Assembly (NCBI RefSeq): GCF_019443105.1
Contig: NZ_JAHZIJ010000004.1
Span: 248,001-312,000 of the forward strand
Length of the DNA stretch: 64,000 nucleotides
From: Paenibacillus oenotherae
GTDB lineage: Bacteria > Bacillota > Bacilli > Paenibacillales > Paenibacillaceae
Reading direction: 5' to 3'
Shown: positions 18,438 through 27,506 of the stretch, one piece after another
Numbering within the stretch: position 1 is the first letter of the stretch
Layout: each line of letters starts with the position of its first letter
The notes under the pieces: generated by a model
Databases searched by the model: none
What the model saw: only the letters and a program-made list of their open reading frames with translations
Told to the model about the DNA's origin: nothing
Translations under genes and position numbers: made by a program

Positions 18438-19499
18438 GTGGCTCGCTCTAGACAACGCACGAAAGACGGCGCTAAGAAACGCAAACGGCCCTGGTTATGG
18501 GCGCTGCTTGGACTAGCAGTCGTAATAGCATGTATTGCCGGTTATTATATGTATAATATTTATAATTTTACAGAGGGTCTCAGCAAGCCTAAGGAGGATT
18601 CCCTGTTCGGACAATTCGAGGATAAAGAATCCGAGAAGCCGCCGGAGTGGGAAGGCTCGGAACGTGTCAACATTCTGCTGATGGGCGGTGACAACCGCGG
18701 CCTGGAGAAGAATGAATCTGCCCGTTCAGATTCCATGCTCGTCGCATCCATTGATCCCGTCACCAAAAAAATCCATCTGTTCTCCGTGCTGCGCGACACC
18801 TTCGTCCCTATAGAGGGGCATGGCGAAGGCCGCATTAATACCGCGCTGGCGCTGGGCGGACCGAATTTGGCGATGAAGACCATCGGGAATATGCTGGGAC
18901 TGGATATTCAATATTATGTGTATACCGACTTCGAAGGATTCAAGTCGCTGGTGGATGCCATTGGCGGCATTGAATTTGATGTTGAGAAGAACATGAACTA
19001 TGTCGATAATGCAGACGGCAACCGGTACGATATTCATCTGAAGAAGGGCAGACAGATGCTTGATGGGGAGAAAGCGCTCATGTATGTGCGATTCCGGCAT
19101 GATGCAATGAGCGACTTCACTCGGACTGAGCGGCAGCGGAACTTCCTTGCTGCTGTTGCAGCAGAGCTCAAATCAACTTGGAGCTTGATCAATATGAAGT
19201 CTATTCTGGATAGCATCCAGCCATACATGGAGTCTAATCTGCAATCGCTGGATATTCTCAAGCTTGCCCAGCTTGGCATGGGCAGCCATATGGCGGGCTC
19301 AGCCCAAGTGCCGCCGATGGAATTGATCGGCGACAGGAATGTTGGCGGCGCATCTGTCCTTGCAGTCAGAGATGACGCCAAGCTGCTGGAATATGTACAG
19401 GAAGTATTGGCGAATGACACGACCGTGACCGCTCCGGCTGAGGGCAGCGGCGCAACCGATACGGATTCCAGTGCAAGCAGCAGTACGGATAAGCGTTAG
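18438..19499 (+). CDS. LytR-CpsA-Psr (LCP) family cell-wall glycopolymer transferase
   Basis: 353 residues from the GTG at 18438, which is 7 nt after GGGAGGA; an ATG at 18423 contains that site and is less likely. A short basic cytoplasmic tail, one membrane helix (LWALLGLAVVIACIAGYYMY) and an extracellular LCP domain are seen. Family arginines and acids occur in MGGDNRG, RSDSM, SVLRDTFV and RFRHDAMSDFTRTERQR. These enzymes attach teichoic acids or other glycopolymers to peptidoglycan. The Ser/Thr-rich C-terminal tail is probably disordered. Confidence 0.92.
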   Translation: MARSRQRTKDGAKKRKRPWLWALLGLAVVIACIAGYYMYNIYNFTEGLSKPKEDSLFGQFEDKESEKPPEWEGSERVNILLMGGDNRGLEKNESARSDSMLVASIDPVTKKIHLFSVLRDTFVPIEGHGEGRINTALALGGPNLAMKTIGNMLGLDIQYYVYTDFEGFKSLVDAIGGIEFDVEKNMNYVDNADGNRYDIHLKKGRQMLDGEKALMYVRFRHDAMSDFTRTERQRNFLAAVAAELKSTWSLINMKSILDSIQPYMESNLQSLDILKLAQLGMGSHMAGSAQVPPMELIGDRNVGGASVLAVRDDAKLLEYVQEVLANDTTVTAPAEGSGATDTDSSASSSTDKR

Positions 19500-19519
19500 C
19501 TGCGTGCCAGCATAACAGG

Positions 19520-19572
19520 AAAGAGGGAGGATTCGTAACCGTTCCGGTACAATCCCCCTCTCTTTGTCTTGT
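19520..19572 (+). terminator. terminator after the LCP gene
   Basis: An imperfect stem of ~13 bp (AAAGAGGGAGGATT with AATCCCCCTCTCTTT; one mismatch and one bulge) is followed by a T-rich stretch, just before the hemL ribosome binding site. Confidence 0.5.
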
Positions 19573-19605
19573 CTGAAGCAGCTCAATATCAAAGGAGGCT
19601 TCCCT

Positions 19606-20925
19606 ATGTCCATCTCTCGTCCACGGTCAGAACAATTATATGCCGAGGCGCTCCAGCATATCGTTGGCGGCGTCAACAGTCCATCCCGCTCCTTCAAGGC
19701 TGTCGGCGGCGGCGCGCCGGTATTCATGAAGCGCGCACAGGGCGCGCACTTCTGGGATGTCGATGATAATCGGTATATCGACTATCTGTGCGCTTATGGC
19801 CCTGTCATTACAGGACACGCCCACCCGCATATTACGGCGGCAATTACGCGGGCAGCCGAGAACGGCACGCTGTACGGCACGCCGACAGAGCTTGAGATTG
19901 AGCTTGCCCGCATGCTGAAATCCGCGATCCCGTCCCTGGATAAAGTGCGCTTCGTCAATTCAGGCACAGAGGCCGTCATGACAACGATTCGCGTCGCGCG
20001 CGCCTACACGAAGCGCAGCAAAATCATCAAATTTGCCGGCTGCTATCACGGCCATTCCGACCTTGTCCTTGTTGCGGCAGGCTCAGGTCCATCAACGCTC
20101 GGCATTCCTGACAGCGCAGGTGTGCCTGCCAGCATTGCAGGCGAGGTCATTACCGTCCCGTTCAATGATCTGGGCGGCCTGGCGCAAGCACTTCAGCGCT
20201 GGGGCGATGAGGTAGCCGCTGTCATGGTGGAGCCGATCGTCGGCAATTTCGGCATGGTGATGCCAAAGCCGGGCTTTCTTGAGGAGCTCTGCCGCATGAC
20301 GCGGGAAGCGGGAGCGCTAGTCATCTACGACGAGGTCATCAGCGCATTCCGGTTCCATTACGGCAGCGCCCATACCTATGACGTCTTTCCCGATAAAGCG
20401 GCCATTGAGCCTGATCTTACAGCACTGGGCAAAATCATCGGCGGCGGCCTTCCCATTGGCGCTTACGGCGGCCGCAAGGAAGTGATGGAGCAGGTTGCTC
20501 CGCTTGGCCCTGCTTATCAGGCGGGCACGATGGCGGGCAATCCCGCCTCGATCTCGGCAGGCATCGCCTGCCTGGAGGTGCTGCAAGCACCCGGCGTCTA
20601 TGAGCGGATGGATGCGCTCGCCGTTCAGCTTGCCGATGCACTGAAGCAATCTTCTCTCAGCTATGGCATACCGCTAGAGATTAACCGGATACGCGGCTCG
20701 TTCTCAGCTCACTTTTGCTCGCATCCTGTAACGAATTATGATGAAGCACAGGATACCGACGGCGAGCTGTTCGCCCAGTTTTTCCGGCTTATGCTGGATC
20801 AGGGCATCTGCCTCGCCCCTTCCAAGTACGAAGCGTGGTTCCTGACCACCGCGCATACGGAAGAGGATATTGCAGCAACGATTCAGGCCGCGGATCAGGC
20901 TTTAAAAGTAATGGCTGGGAAGTAA
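19606..20925 (+). CDS. hemL: glutamate-1-semialdehyde 2,1-aminomutase (HemL/GsaB)
   Basis: 439 residues from the ATG with AAAGGAGG upstream. A class III PLP aminotransferase fold: [17 protein letters not shown], the substrate loop [16 protein letters not shown], and the PLP-lysine in [16 protein letters not shown]. It makes 5-aminolevulinate for tetrapyrrole synthesis. No other hem gene is nearby, so it may be the second, GsaB-type copy common in Bacillales; in B. subtilis gsaB is near a bcp homologue and ygaC, and both families also occur in this window. Confidence 0.93.
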   Translation: MSISRPRSEQLYAEALQHIVGGVNSPSRSFKAVGGGAPVFMKRAQGAHFWDVDDNRYIDYLCAYGPVITGHAHPHITAAITRAAENGTLYGTPTELEIELARMLKSAIPSLDKVRFVNSGTEAVMTTIRVARAYTKRSKIIKFAGCYHGHSDLVLVAAGSGPSTLGIPDSAGVPASIAGEVITVPFNDLGGLAQALQRWGDEVAAVMVEPIVGNFGMVMPKPGFLEELCRMTREAGALVIYDEVISAFRFHYGSAHTYDVFPDKAAIEPDLTALGKIIGGGLPIGAYGGRKEVMEQVAPLGPAYQAGTMAGNPASISAGIACLEVLQAPGVYERMDALAVQLADALKQSSLSYGIPLEINRIRGSFSAHFCSHPVTNYDEAQDTDGELFAQFFRLMLDQGICLAPSKYEAWFLTTAHTEEDIAATIQAADQALKVMAGK

Positions 20926-20968
20926 AGGCCCCGAAATAATTGCATTGCCATCTGCTCTCGAGGAAAAA

Positions 20969-21018
20969 GAAAAAGCATGTTCCCAAGGTCAAAATGACAT
21001 AGGAGCATGCTTTTATTT
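20969..21018. terminator. bidirectional terminator between hemL and the phosphatase gene
   Basis: A 13-bp stem (AAAAGCATG-TCC arms, one G-T pair) with T runs on one side and A runs on the other separates two convergent genes. Confidence 0.8.
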
Positions 21019-21049
21019 TGTACATCCTTAACTTGTGCAACCAACCGTA

Positions 21050-21904
21050 TTAACCGATTGCATCCGCCTTCTCCAGTTCATCCAGAAACTGTCCATGAAT
21101 ATGACCGTTGGAGGCGACGACATGGCGAACGCCAAGGTCGTATGGTCTGCCCTTGATATCCGTTACCCGGCCGCCTGATTCTGCCACCAGCAGAGAGCCG
21201 GCAGCCAAATCCCACGAGTTCAAGCCGATCTCCCAGAAACCGCTCAGACGTCCGGCAGCCACATATGCCATATGAAGCGCTGCTGAGCCTCCTGAACGAA
21301 TATTGCGCACTTGCGGAACGAGCGCCTGAAGCCCCTTCATATTAAGCGGCAGAGCGAACTGCTGATCTGCCGGGAATCCGGTGGCCAACAGACTCTCATT
21401 CAGCGTCGTCTCTTGCGAGACCTGCATCCGCTTGCCGTGCACATAAGCCCCTTTGCCCTTCTCCGCAACGAATAATTCATCACGGATGGGATCATACACG
21501 ACCCCGACGATAATCTCGCCCCGATGGGCTAACGCTATGGACACGGAGAAGAAAGGAAAGCCGTGAACGAAATTGGTCGTACCATCTATTGGATCGACGA
21601 TCCAAAGATATTCGGCATCCCGCACGTTGTCCAGCGCCCGCTGGGACGCTTCAGGCCCTGGCTCAACTCCTTCTTCACCGAGAAACGAGTGATGCGGAAA
21701 ATGCGTCAGCACCAAGTTTTTTATCATCATTTCCGAGCCTTTGTCTACTTCTGTGCAAAGGTCTTGGGCAGAATATTTTACAGTTAGGCTTGTATGATTT
21801 CCAAGCTTTGTTTTGATCCATTCTCCCGCTTTAGCCGCACAATTAATGGCGACGGCGGTAAAGCTTTTGCCCCCGATTGTCGGGATATCATTCTGGTCAC
21901 TCAC
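21050..21904 (-). CDS. inositol monophosphatase family protein
   Basis: 284 residues. It carries the metal-binding motifs of the FIG superfamily in order: GEEG near residue 77, WIVDPIDGTTNFVHG near 104 and SWDLAAGSLLVAESGG near 230. Members dephosphorylate inositol-1-phosphate and related sugar phosphates or PAP; the exact substrate cannot be read from the sequence. The start is a GTG with only a weak upstream ribosome binding site, so the true start may be slightly downstream. Confidence 0.9.
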   Translation of the reverse strand: MSDQNDIPTIGGKSFTAVAINCAAKAGEWIKTKLGNHTSLTVKYSAQDLCTEVDKGSEMMIKNLVLTHFPHHSFLGEEGVEPGPEASQRALDNVRDAEYLWIVDPIDGTTNFVHGFPFFSVSIALAHRGEIIVGVVYDPIRDELFVAEKGKGAYVHGKRMQVSQETTLNESLLATGFPADQQFALPLNMKGLQALVPQVRNIRSGGSAALHMAYVAAGRLSGFWEIGLNSWDLAAGSLLVAESGGRVTDIKGRPYDLGVRHVVASNGHIHGQFLDELEKADAIG

Positions 21905-22001
21905 CGTCTATCACACTACTTTCCTATGAGTTCGATCGCTGCCTTACTACTATACGTCAGCAATCCGTCAAAGTTTCGCCCGAATGTCGAATGGCCATGC
22001 C

Positions 22002-22823
22002 TCAACTTTGTACGATTCCCTCCACGATAAGTTCAATTCCGAGCAGCACAAACGATACGCGCAGCAGCCACAGCAGCCCTCTGCCTGTCATTCTGCCGGC
22101 AATGAACGCCCCGATTCTTCCGCCAGCCCAAGCGCCGGGAAGCAGCGCAAGCACGAGCCATAGATCTGTCTCCCCAAGCCAAGTGTGGACACCACTGCCG
22201 AGAATCGAGGATAAGAAAATAACAAACATGGACGTCGCAGTCGCAACATGAGGCGGATAACGGAACAGCAAGACCATTACCGGTACGAATAACGAACCGC
22301 CGCCAATGCCGAACATGCCCGATACCAACCCTACACACAGGCCTACCAATAGAGCGGGGAGCAGACCGTAGCTATACGTATGGACATTTCCCTCCGCATC
22401 CGTATAGGTTCTTATAATGGGCCACTGCTTTTGTATCGGCTTCATATAATCGCGTGCAACAAGCAGCCCTGCCATAAGCAGGATGAAAATGCCGAAGGAC
22501 AACTGGAACATGCCGTTCTTGAATTGGCTCGTCAGCAATGATCCGATCATCGCAGCAGGACCGCTTGTGATAAACAGCAGCCAACCGCTGCGGAAGTCCA
22601 CCCGTTTGCTCTTGGCATAGGCCAGCGTGGAGGAGAGCGCCGTTACAATGAGCACCGTCAGCGAGATGCCGACAGCCGTAGCATGATCGATCTCCGATCC
22701 TACCAGCTGCGGGCCCAGCAGGACGAGTGCGGGCACGATAATGATACCGCCGCCAAGACCGACTATGCTTCCGAACACAGCAGCTACCAGCCCCAGCAGG
22801 AGAAGAAACAGCACCTCCAGCAT
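22002..22823 (-). CDS. TSUP-family (TauE/SafE) membrane transporter
   Basis: 273 residues with eight or so membrane helices. The family duplication is visible as two glycine-rich motifs: GSIVGLGGGIIIVPALVLL near the N-terminus and SGMFGIGGGSLFVPVMVLL in the middle. A short hydrophilic loop (KPIQKQWPIIRTYTDAEGN) separates the halves. Family members export sulfite, sulfoacetate or related anions; the substrate is not evident here. Confidence 0.9.
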   Translation of the reverse strand: MLEVLFLLLLGLVAAVFGSIVGLGGGIIIVPALVLLGPQLVGSEIDHATAVGISLTVLIVTALSSTLAYAKSKRVDFRSGWLLFITSGPAAMIGSLLTSQFKNGMFQLSFGIFILLMAGLLVARDYMKPIQKQWPIIRTYTDAEGNVHTYSYGLLPALLVGLCVGLVSGMFGIGGGSLFVPVMVLLFRYPPHVATATSMFVIFLSSILGSGVHTWLGETDLWLVLALLPGAWAGGRIGAFIAGRMTGRGLLWLLRVSFVLLGIELIVEGIVQS

Positions 22824-23132
22824 TACAATTACCCTACTTCCTGTCAGAATTGCCGAACCAATGCGGGAATGCTTAGAATCATTAATATTTAATAGGATGG
22901 CCTTTTATGAGCTTTATTCTACCGTCAAGCGCAAGCGCCGCATTAATCCGCTGCCCCAGCCCCGCAATAAGCCGTTTCCATATTCTATCTTACTCCAATT
23001 CGCCGCCCCATTGCCACTTTCCTCATTATGATCGTTTGAAACAGCTGCTGCAAAACAGAATTGCCTTCTTATCCCGTTAATCCTCATTGCGCCAGCATGT
23101 CCTGTATGTTGGGTGTATGTATGGTTTACATG

Positions 23133-23309
23133 CCTGCAGAGTCTGCACGTCTGCACGTCGGAATGTCGGCATGTCGGCATGTTTGCACATCGGCACGTTT
23201 GCATGTCTGCACGTCTGCTTCTCTGCATGTCGGCACGTCTGCTTCTCTGCATGTCGGCACGTCTGCTTCTCTGCATGTCGGCACGTCCGCACGTTCGCAT
23301 CCCAACATA
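23133..23309. repeat. octamer microsatellite array GCAYGTYK, with 24-bp higher order
   Basis: Consecutive 8-bp units such as gcatgtcg, gcacgtct and gcttctct run for ~170 bp; the trio repeats three times as a 24-bp block. The array starts at a degenerate palindrome unit (cctgcagagtctgcac at 23133) and ends at the first unit of element copy C. All frames are open but encode only low-complexity Cys/His-rich peptides. Confidence 0.85.
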
Positions 23310-23488
23310 CCTGCAAATGTGCATCCTTTCATCTCGTAAGTGTGCCTAATCTTGAATATTCCTGCGAAAGCGCATCTATTTATCGACTAAATCTTACATT
23401 TAGAGCGCAAAGGCCGAATTACCTGCGTCTAAGCAGGCTTTTCTTCCAGATGGGGAGATTCCAGCGAGAAAGCCTGCTCTCTAGCAGG
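23310..23488. repeat. four-hairpin dispersed element, copy C
   Basis: Units start at 23310, 23361, 23422 and 23473: spacings 51, 61 and 51. The first two have right arm gcatc; the last two are perfect. The last unit has 11-bp arms (AGAAAGCCTGC / GCAGGCTTTCT). Confidence 0.85.
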
Positions 23489-23524
23489 CTTTCTGGGCAA
23501 TTCGACGAACTATTCATGAACGTC

Positions 23525-23700
23525 CCCTGAACGGTTCCTCGGACCGTTCCTCAAACCGTTCCTTGGACCATTCCTTGGACCATTCCTCAAACCGTTCCTC
23601 GTACCATATCATTTGCCGGACTGTTACACGAACCGTTTCCCCAAACTGCTCCTCGAACCGTTTCCCCAGACTGCTCCTCGAACCGTTCCCCCGTACACTC
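23525..23700. repeat. 12-bp and 30-bp degenerate tandem repeats (accgttcctc family)
   Basis: Units such as cgttcctcaaac and cgttccttggac repeat every 12 bp to about 23610, then ~30-bp units containing ctgctcctcgaaccg continue. No convincing gene: the only long frame is low complexity (RFEE/WSKE-type repeats). Confidence 0.7.
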
Positions 23701-23779
23701 TTCCTCTTACCATTCGACGAACGGTTCATCGGATCGCTCGCCCACTCGACGACGGATCGGTTGCACTGTACGTCGCCCG

Positions 23780-24010
23780 GGCAACCGCCGACTTCCGCAA
23801 TGTGCGCTGAAAGCAGCACACATTGCGGAATCACTTCATTCTCCGCGCTGTCGCCGGGCTGCACCCGGTGCCGACGCTCGCTGTCGAAACCACCCGCAAT
23901 TCCCAGCGCGTGGTTTCGCTCGCATATCGGTCGACCCTCGCTCACCGCGCGTGCTGCGAGAGCGCCTGCTACTTCCGCTATGCGGGCGCGCTGAAACAGT
24001 CAGCACAGCC
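23780..24010. other. GC-rich region with several inverted repeats and a two-copy motif
   Basis: A perfect 12-bp stem (TTCCGCAATGTG, 23793-23804 with 23819-23830) is followed by an 8-bp stem (GAAACCAC / GTGGTTTC), and the motif acttccgc-atg-gcgctgaaa-cagcac recurs near 23790 and 23970. It lies in the ~1260-base gap between the TSUP and fabI genes. It could be a structured RNA or another dispersed repeat; I cannot tell. Confidence 0.45.
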
Positions 24011-24015
24011 AACCA

Positions 24016-24051
24016 GAGAGAGGGCCTTCAGCATGCTGAAGGCCCTCTCTC
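24016..24051 (-). terminator. strong hairpin downstream of fabI
   Basis: A 17-bp perfect stem (GAGAGAGGGCCTTCAGC arms) encloses a minimal loop; the minus-strand tail is only moderately T-rich. Confidence 0.65.
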
Positions 24052-24087
24052 CCCTGCCATATAGGCCAAGGGTTCCGCTCTTATAAT

Positions 24088-24858
24088 CTACACGCCTACG
24101 ATGTTGTAGCCGTTATCGACATAGATGATCTCGCCCGTAATTCCACGGGAAAGGTGGCTCATGAGGAACATCGCCGTATCTCCAACTTCGGCAACTTCCG
24201 TCGTTCTGCGCAGCGGCGCTCTCTCTTCCACTTGGCGCAGGATGGAGTTGAAATCTTTGATACCCTTGGCAGCCAATGTGCGGATCGGGCCTGCAGAGAT
24301 CGCGTTGACACGGACGTTGAATTGTCCAAGATCTGCGGCCAGATAACGGACAGACGCTTCCAGCGCAGCCTTGGCTACACCCATAACATTATAGTTGCGA
24401 AGCGCGCGCTCTGCGCCCAGGTAGGTCATCGTCATGATGCTGCCGCCCTCGGTCATAAGCGGATAGACACGCTGCGCTACTGCAGTAAGCGAGTATGCGC
24501 TAATATCATGCGCCAATGCAAAGCCTGCACGGGACGTATCCGCGAACATGCCTTCGAGCTCCTCCGTCTTGGCGAACGCAATGCTGTGCACCAATCCGTG
24601 GAGAACACCATACTGCTCCTTCAACTGAGACACCAGGGAATCGATCTCTTCATCCACCGTTACATTACAAGGCAGAATGATGGAGCCGGGAATCGTGTCC
24701 GCCAGCTTGCGAACGCGTTCCTCCACACGCTCACTCTCATATGTAAAAGCAAGACGAGCGCCCTGTGCAGCCAACGATTGCGCAATCGCCCATGCGATAC
24801 TGCGATCATTCGCAACACCCATGACAAGTATATTCTTACCAGCTAATAATCCGTTCAT
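24088..24858 (-). CDS. fabI: enoyl-[acyl-carrier-protein] reductase (NADH)
   Basis: 256 residues from the ATG at 24858 (AGGGGGA upstream). A short-chain dehydrogenase fold with the FabI-specific features: GVANDRSIAWAIA cofactor loop, LVHSIAFA, and the catalytic Tyr/Lys pair in MTYLGAERALRNYNVMGVAKAALE (Y-x6-K). It reduces enoyl-ACP in the last step of each fatty acid elongation cycle. Overall residues near SAGPIRTLAAKGI are typical of triclosan-target FabI. Confidence 0.95.
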   Translation of the reverse strand: MNGLLAGKNILVMGVANDRSIAWAIAQSLAAQGARLAFTYESERVEERVRKLADTIPGSIILPCNVTVDEEIDSLVSQLKEQYGVLHGLVHSIAFAKTEELEGMFADTSRAGFALAHDISAYSLTAVAQRVYPLMTEGGSIMTMTYLGAERALRNYNVMGVAKAALEASVRYLAADLGQFNVRVNAISAGPIRTLAAKGIKDFNSILRQVEERAPLRRTTEVAEVGDTAMFLMSHLSRGITGEIIYVDNGYNIVGV

Positions 24859-24910
24859 TATTAAAAATCCCCCTCTCCCTTGCGGGAAAATCAATACATT
24901 TCTGTTACCC

Positions 24911-24939
24911 AAAATACCCCATTTACCGCAATAATTCAA
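24911..24939 (-). promoter_or_regulatory. fabI promoter
   Basis: TTGAAT, 17-nt spacer, TATTTT on the minus strand, ~50 nt upstream of the fabI start. No clear FapR box was recognised. Confidence 0.55.
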
Positions 24940-24947
24940 GCACTAGA

Positions 24948-25973
24948 TCATCCGATAACTTCAATCGTTCCGCCATCGATGACACGTATGCCTTCACCTG
25001 CTGCTTCCAGCTGCCGCATATCGTCCATAAGCTTGAACACCGCAGCATCCTTCTGCTTCGCTTCCAACATAACATCCAGCCTGTCCACCGAGCCCGCCGT
25101 TTCTCTCAAGAACCGCATCAGAGGGCCAGCGTCCACATAGTCGGCATGGCCGCGCGGATCCTTCTCGCTTTTGGGACTGGATGCATGCAGCTTAGGCGGG
25201 AGCGGACTGACGCTCCCCTCCATCCCCGGCTCAGCCGCTGCTTCATGCGCCCAGGTCTGCACAATGCGGGGCCATAGCTCCCCGTACAGCGCAGCAGCGC
25301 TCTCTCCGCCATCATTAACCGCATGATGGTGAATATCCAGCACCATCGGAGTCCGAACCCGCTCCGCAGCTTCCAACGTTTCGCGTGCCGTGAAGGTCTT
25401 ATCGTCGTTCTCAAGCGTAATCCGCCTGCGGAGCCGCTCCGGCAGCGCCCCGAATTGCGCCACAAACCGCTCTGCAGACAGGGGCTTGTCCCCGTATGCC
25501 CCGCCCATATGTATGTTGCACTTGGCCGATTCATCCAGCCCCATCGCCTCCAGCATCCGGCAATGATAGTCCATGTCCTCCTCGGACTTGGCCAGCACCT
25601 CGGGCCGAGGCGTGCTGAAGACACAGAAGTGATCAGGATGAAAGGATACACGAAGCCCTTTCTCCCTCACATATTCGCCGATTCTGGCAAACCCGTCCTC
25701 CAATGCAGGCCACGGAGACCAGTCCAGGAGCGCTTCATGGGTGACCAGTGGTATCAGTTTCGAGGAGAACCGGTACATCGCGATATCATTGGCAACACAA
25801 TGCCGCAGCAGCCGCAGCGTATTCTTCAAATTCTCCTCCGCAAGAAACTCCAGTCTGCGCAAGCCCGCTTCGCGATCCTCCAGCTTGGAGAAATTCGCAT
25901 AGGTCATCGTGCGTGACGGTGAAGCATTCTCAAGCTGCATGCTCATCGCAACGAAGCCGAATCTGACAATCAC
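24948..25973 (-). CDS. uvsE: UV damage endonuclease (UVDE/UvsE)
   Basis: 341 residues. A TIM-barrel enzyme starting IVRFGFVAMSM, with N-terminal motif TYANF and metal-ligand segments SFHPDHFCV, NIHMGGAYGDK, TLENDDKTFT, LDIHHHAVND and ML-EAKQKD. It nicks DNA 5' of UV photoproducts and some abasic sites. The start is a GTG overlapping the stop of the preceding small gene (GTGA), implying translational coupling. It is common in spore formers. Confidence 0.93.
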   Translation of the reverse strand: MIVRFGFVAMSMQLENASPSRTMTYANFSKLEDREAGLRRLEFLAEENLKNTLRLLRHCVANDIAMYRFSSKLIPLVTHEALLDWSPWPALEDGFARIGEYVREKGLRVSFHPDHFCVFSTPRPEVLAKSEEDMDYHCRMLEAMGLDESAKCNIHMGGAYGDKPLSAERFVAQFGALPERLRRRITLENDDKTFTARETLEAAERVRTPMVLDIHHHAVNDGGESAAALYGELWPRIVQTWAHEAAAEPGMEGSVSPLPPKLHASSPKSEKDPRGHADYVDAGPLMRFLRETAGSVDRLDVMLEAKQKDAAVFKLMDDMRQLEAAGEGIRVIDGGTIEVIG

Positions 25974-26287
25974 GCTTTCTCACCGAAGAACATCTCGAAC
26001 GCCAGCGCTGTCTGCACGCGGGCCTCCTCTTCGTTCAGCTTGCGAACAAGCTCCATCTCCACCTGCGTCACTTCCTCGCCCTGGAAATTAATCTCGGCGA
26101 TTGAAGCGACAATACGAACGATAGCAATCGCTTCATTGTCCGGCGTATAAGCGATAACCTTCTGTCCCGTAGGATAGACGCGAAAACCGCTTTTGACCAT
26201 TTTGCCCCGGCCATATTCCAACAGCTCGTACAGCTCCTGTGCCGATTTGAACTTGCATACCGAATTGAATTCTGTCTCAAATCCCAT
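25970..26287 (-). CDS. conserved-looking hypothetical protein, 105 residues
   Basis: A small soluble acidic protein: MGFETEFNSVCKFKSAQ..., a predicted alpha/beta core (FRVYPTGQKVIAYTPDNEAIAIVRIVAS) and a charged C-terminal helix. It has a strong GGAGG site 7 nt before ATG and is coupled to uvsE, so it is very likely a real gene. I recognise no family. Its position between ddl and uvsE gives no functional clue. Confidence 0.75.
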   Translation of the reverse strand: MGFETEFNSVCKFKSAQELYELLEYGRGKMVKSGFRVYPTGQKVIAYTPDNEAIAIVRIVASIAEINFQGEEVTQVEMELVRKLNEEEARVQTALAFEMFFGEKA

Positions 26288-26341
26288 CGTCTAACCTCCA
26301 TATAGTACGATAATTGCAGTGCTTGTCCAGCAAAGCCCGCC

Positions 26342-27472
26342 TTAGACCGGGCTCCCTTCCCCATATTCAATACGCTGCTTCTCCGCATGGCGGGAGATAG
26401 CCAGCTCAATGAGCGTATCCAGCAGCTCCGAATACGATACACCGCTTTCCTTCCACATCAGCGGATACATGCTGTACGGCGTAAAGCCAGGCATCGTGTT
26501 CACCTCATTGATGAACAACGCGCCATCCAATTTGCGCATGAAAAAATCGACCCGCGACAATCCAGAGCCATCAATGGCCAAATAAGCGCGAATAGCCATC
26601 TCGCGGATCGACTCCGCAGTTTCTGCCGGAATGCCCGCCGGAATGTGCATCATCGATTTGCCATCCATATACTTGGCCTTGTAATCATAGAACTCACTGG
26701 AGGTTGCTATCTCTCCGCAAACGGATGCCCTTGGCTCATCATTCCCGAGAACGCTCACTTCTATTTCTCTTGCATCAACGAACTCTTCCACAATGACTTT
26801 GCGGTCAAAGCGCAGCGCATATTCCACGCCCGCTATAAGCTCCTCACGATTGCGCGCCTTGGAGATGCCTACGCTTGAGCCAAGGTTAGCCGGCTTGATG
26901 AAGCATGGATACCCGAGTGCCACCTCGATCTCCATCACGAAGAAAGCAGGATCCTTCTCCCACTGCGTCCGGTTAAAATAACGGAACACGCACTGGGGCA
27001 GCCCCTCCTGCGCGAACACCTTCTTCATCATGACCTTGTCCATGCCAACCGCCGAAGCGAGAACACCCGCCCCGACATACGGAATGTTAGCCATCTCCAG
27101 CATGCCTTGAATCGTTCCGTCCTCGCCGAAAGTGCCGTGCAGCAGCGGAAATACAACATCGAGCGGCTTGCGGTCAACAGCTCTGGCCCCGCCTTCAACC
27201 AATGCCCCGGACAAGCCGTTAAAGACCGGCGTCAGCGCTTCAAGTCCTGACTGTGCATTGCCGTCCGCTAGCCTCAACAATTCTAATTCGCTTGGGGGAG
27301 CGAGCAGAATGCTGCCCGAGCGCCACTCGCCTGATTTGGAAATATAGAAAGGTTTAATTTCGTATTTGTCATAATCGAATGCTTTCATAACCGCTAGAGC
27401 GGTTTGCAGCGAAACTTCATGTTCGCCAGAACGTCCCCCGTATACGAGTCCAACGCGAACTTTCTCACCCAT
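26342..27472 (-). CDS. ddl: D-alanine--D-alanine ligase
   Basis: 376 residues, ATP-grasp fold. Motifs: GGRSGEHEVSLQTA at the N-terminus, LLHGTFGEDGTIQG, GVLASAVGMDKVMMKK, CFIKPANLGSSVGISK, and FFINEVNTMPGFT-like end motif (LFINEVNTMPGFTPYSMYP). The omega loop reads YDYKAKY, keeping the Tyr typical of dipeptide-forming (vancomycin-sensitive) ligases and unlike D-Ala-D-Lac enzymes. It supplies D-Ala-D-Ala for peptidoglycan. GGAGG lies 7 nt before ATG. Confidence 0.96.
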   Translation of the reverse strand: MGEKVRVGLVYGGRSGEHEVSLQTALAVMKAFDYDKYEIKPFYISKSGEWRSGSILLAPPSELELLRLADGNAQSGLEALTPVFNGLSGALVEGGARAVDRKPLDVVFPLLHGTFGEDGTIQGMLEMANIPYVGAGVLASAVGMDKVMMKKVFAQEGLPQCVFRYFNRTQWEKDPAFFVMEIEVALGYPCFIKPANLGSSVGISKARNREELIAGVEYALRFDRKVIVEEFVDAREIEVSVLGNDEPRASVCGEIATSSEFYDYKAKYMDGKSMMHIPAGIPAETAESIREMAIRAYLAIDGSGLSRVDFFMRKLDGALFINEVNTMPGFTPYSMYPLMWKESGVSYSELLDTLIELAISRHAEKQRIEYGEGSPV

Positions 27473-27506
27473 GGCTAATCCTCCGGTTATATATAATTTT
27501 CATACG

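Noticed and set aside
22914-23530. Several frames on both strands rich in Cys/His/Arg over the octamer array
   Set aside because: Low-complexity translations of 8-bp repeats, open in many frames at once.
23514-23945. A 143-codon minus frame with RFEE/WSKE repeats
   Set aside because: Translates 12-bp DNA repeats, no ribosome site or recognisable domain.
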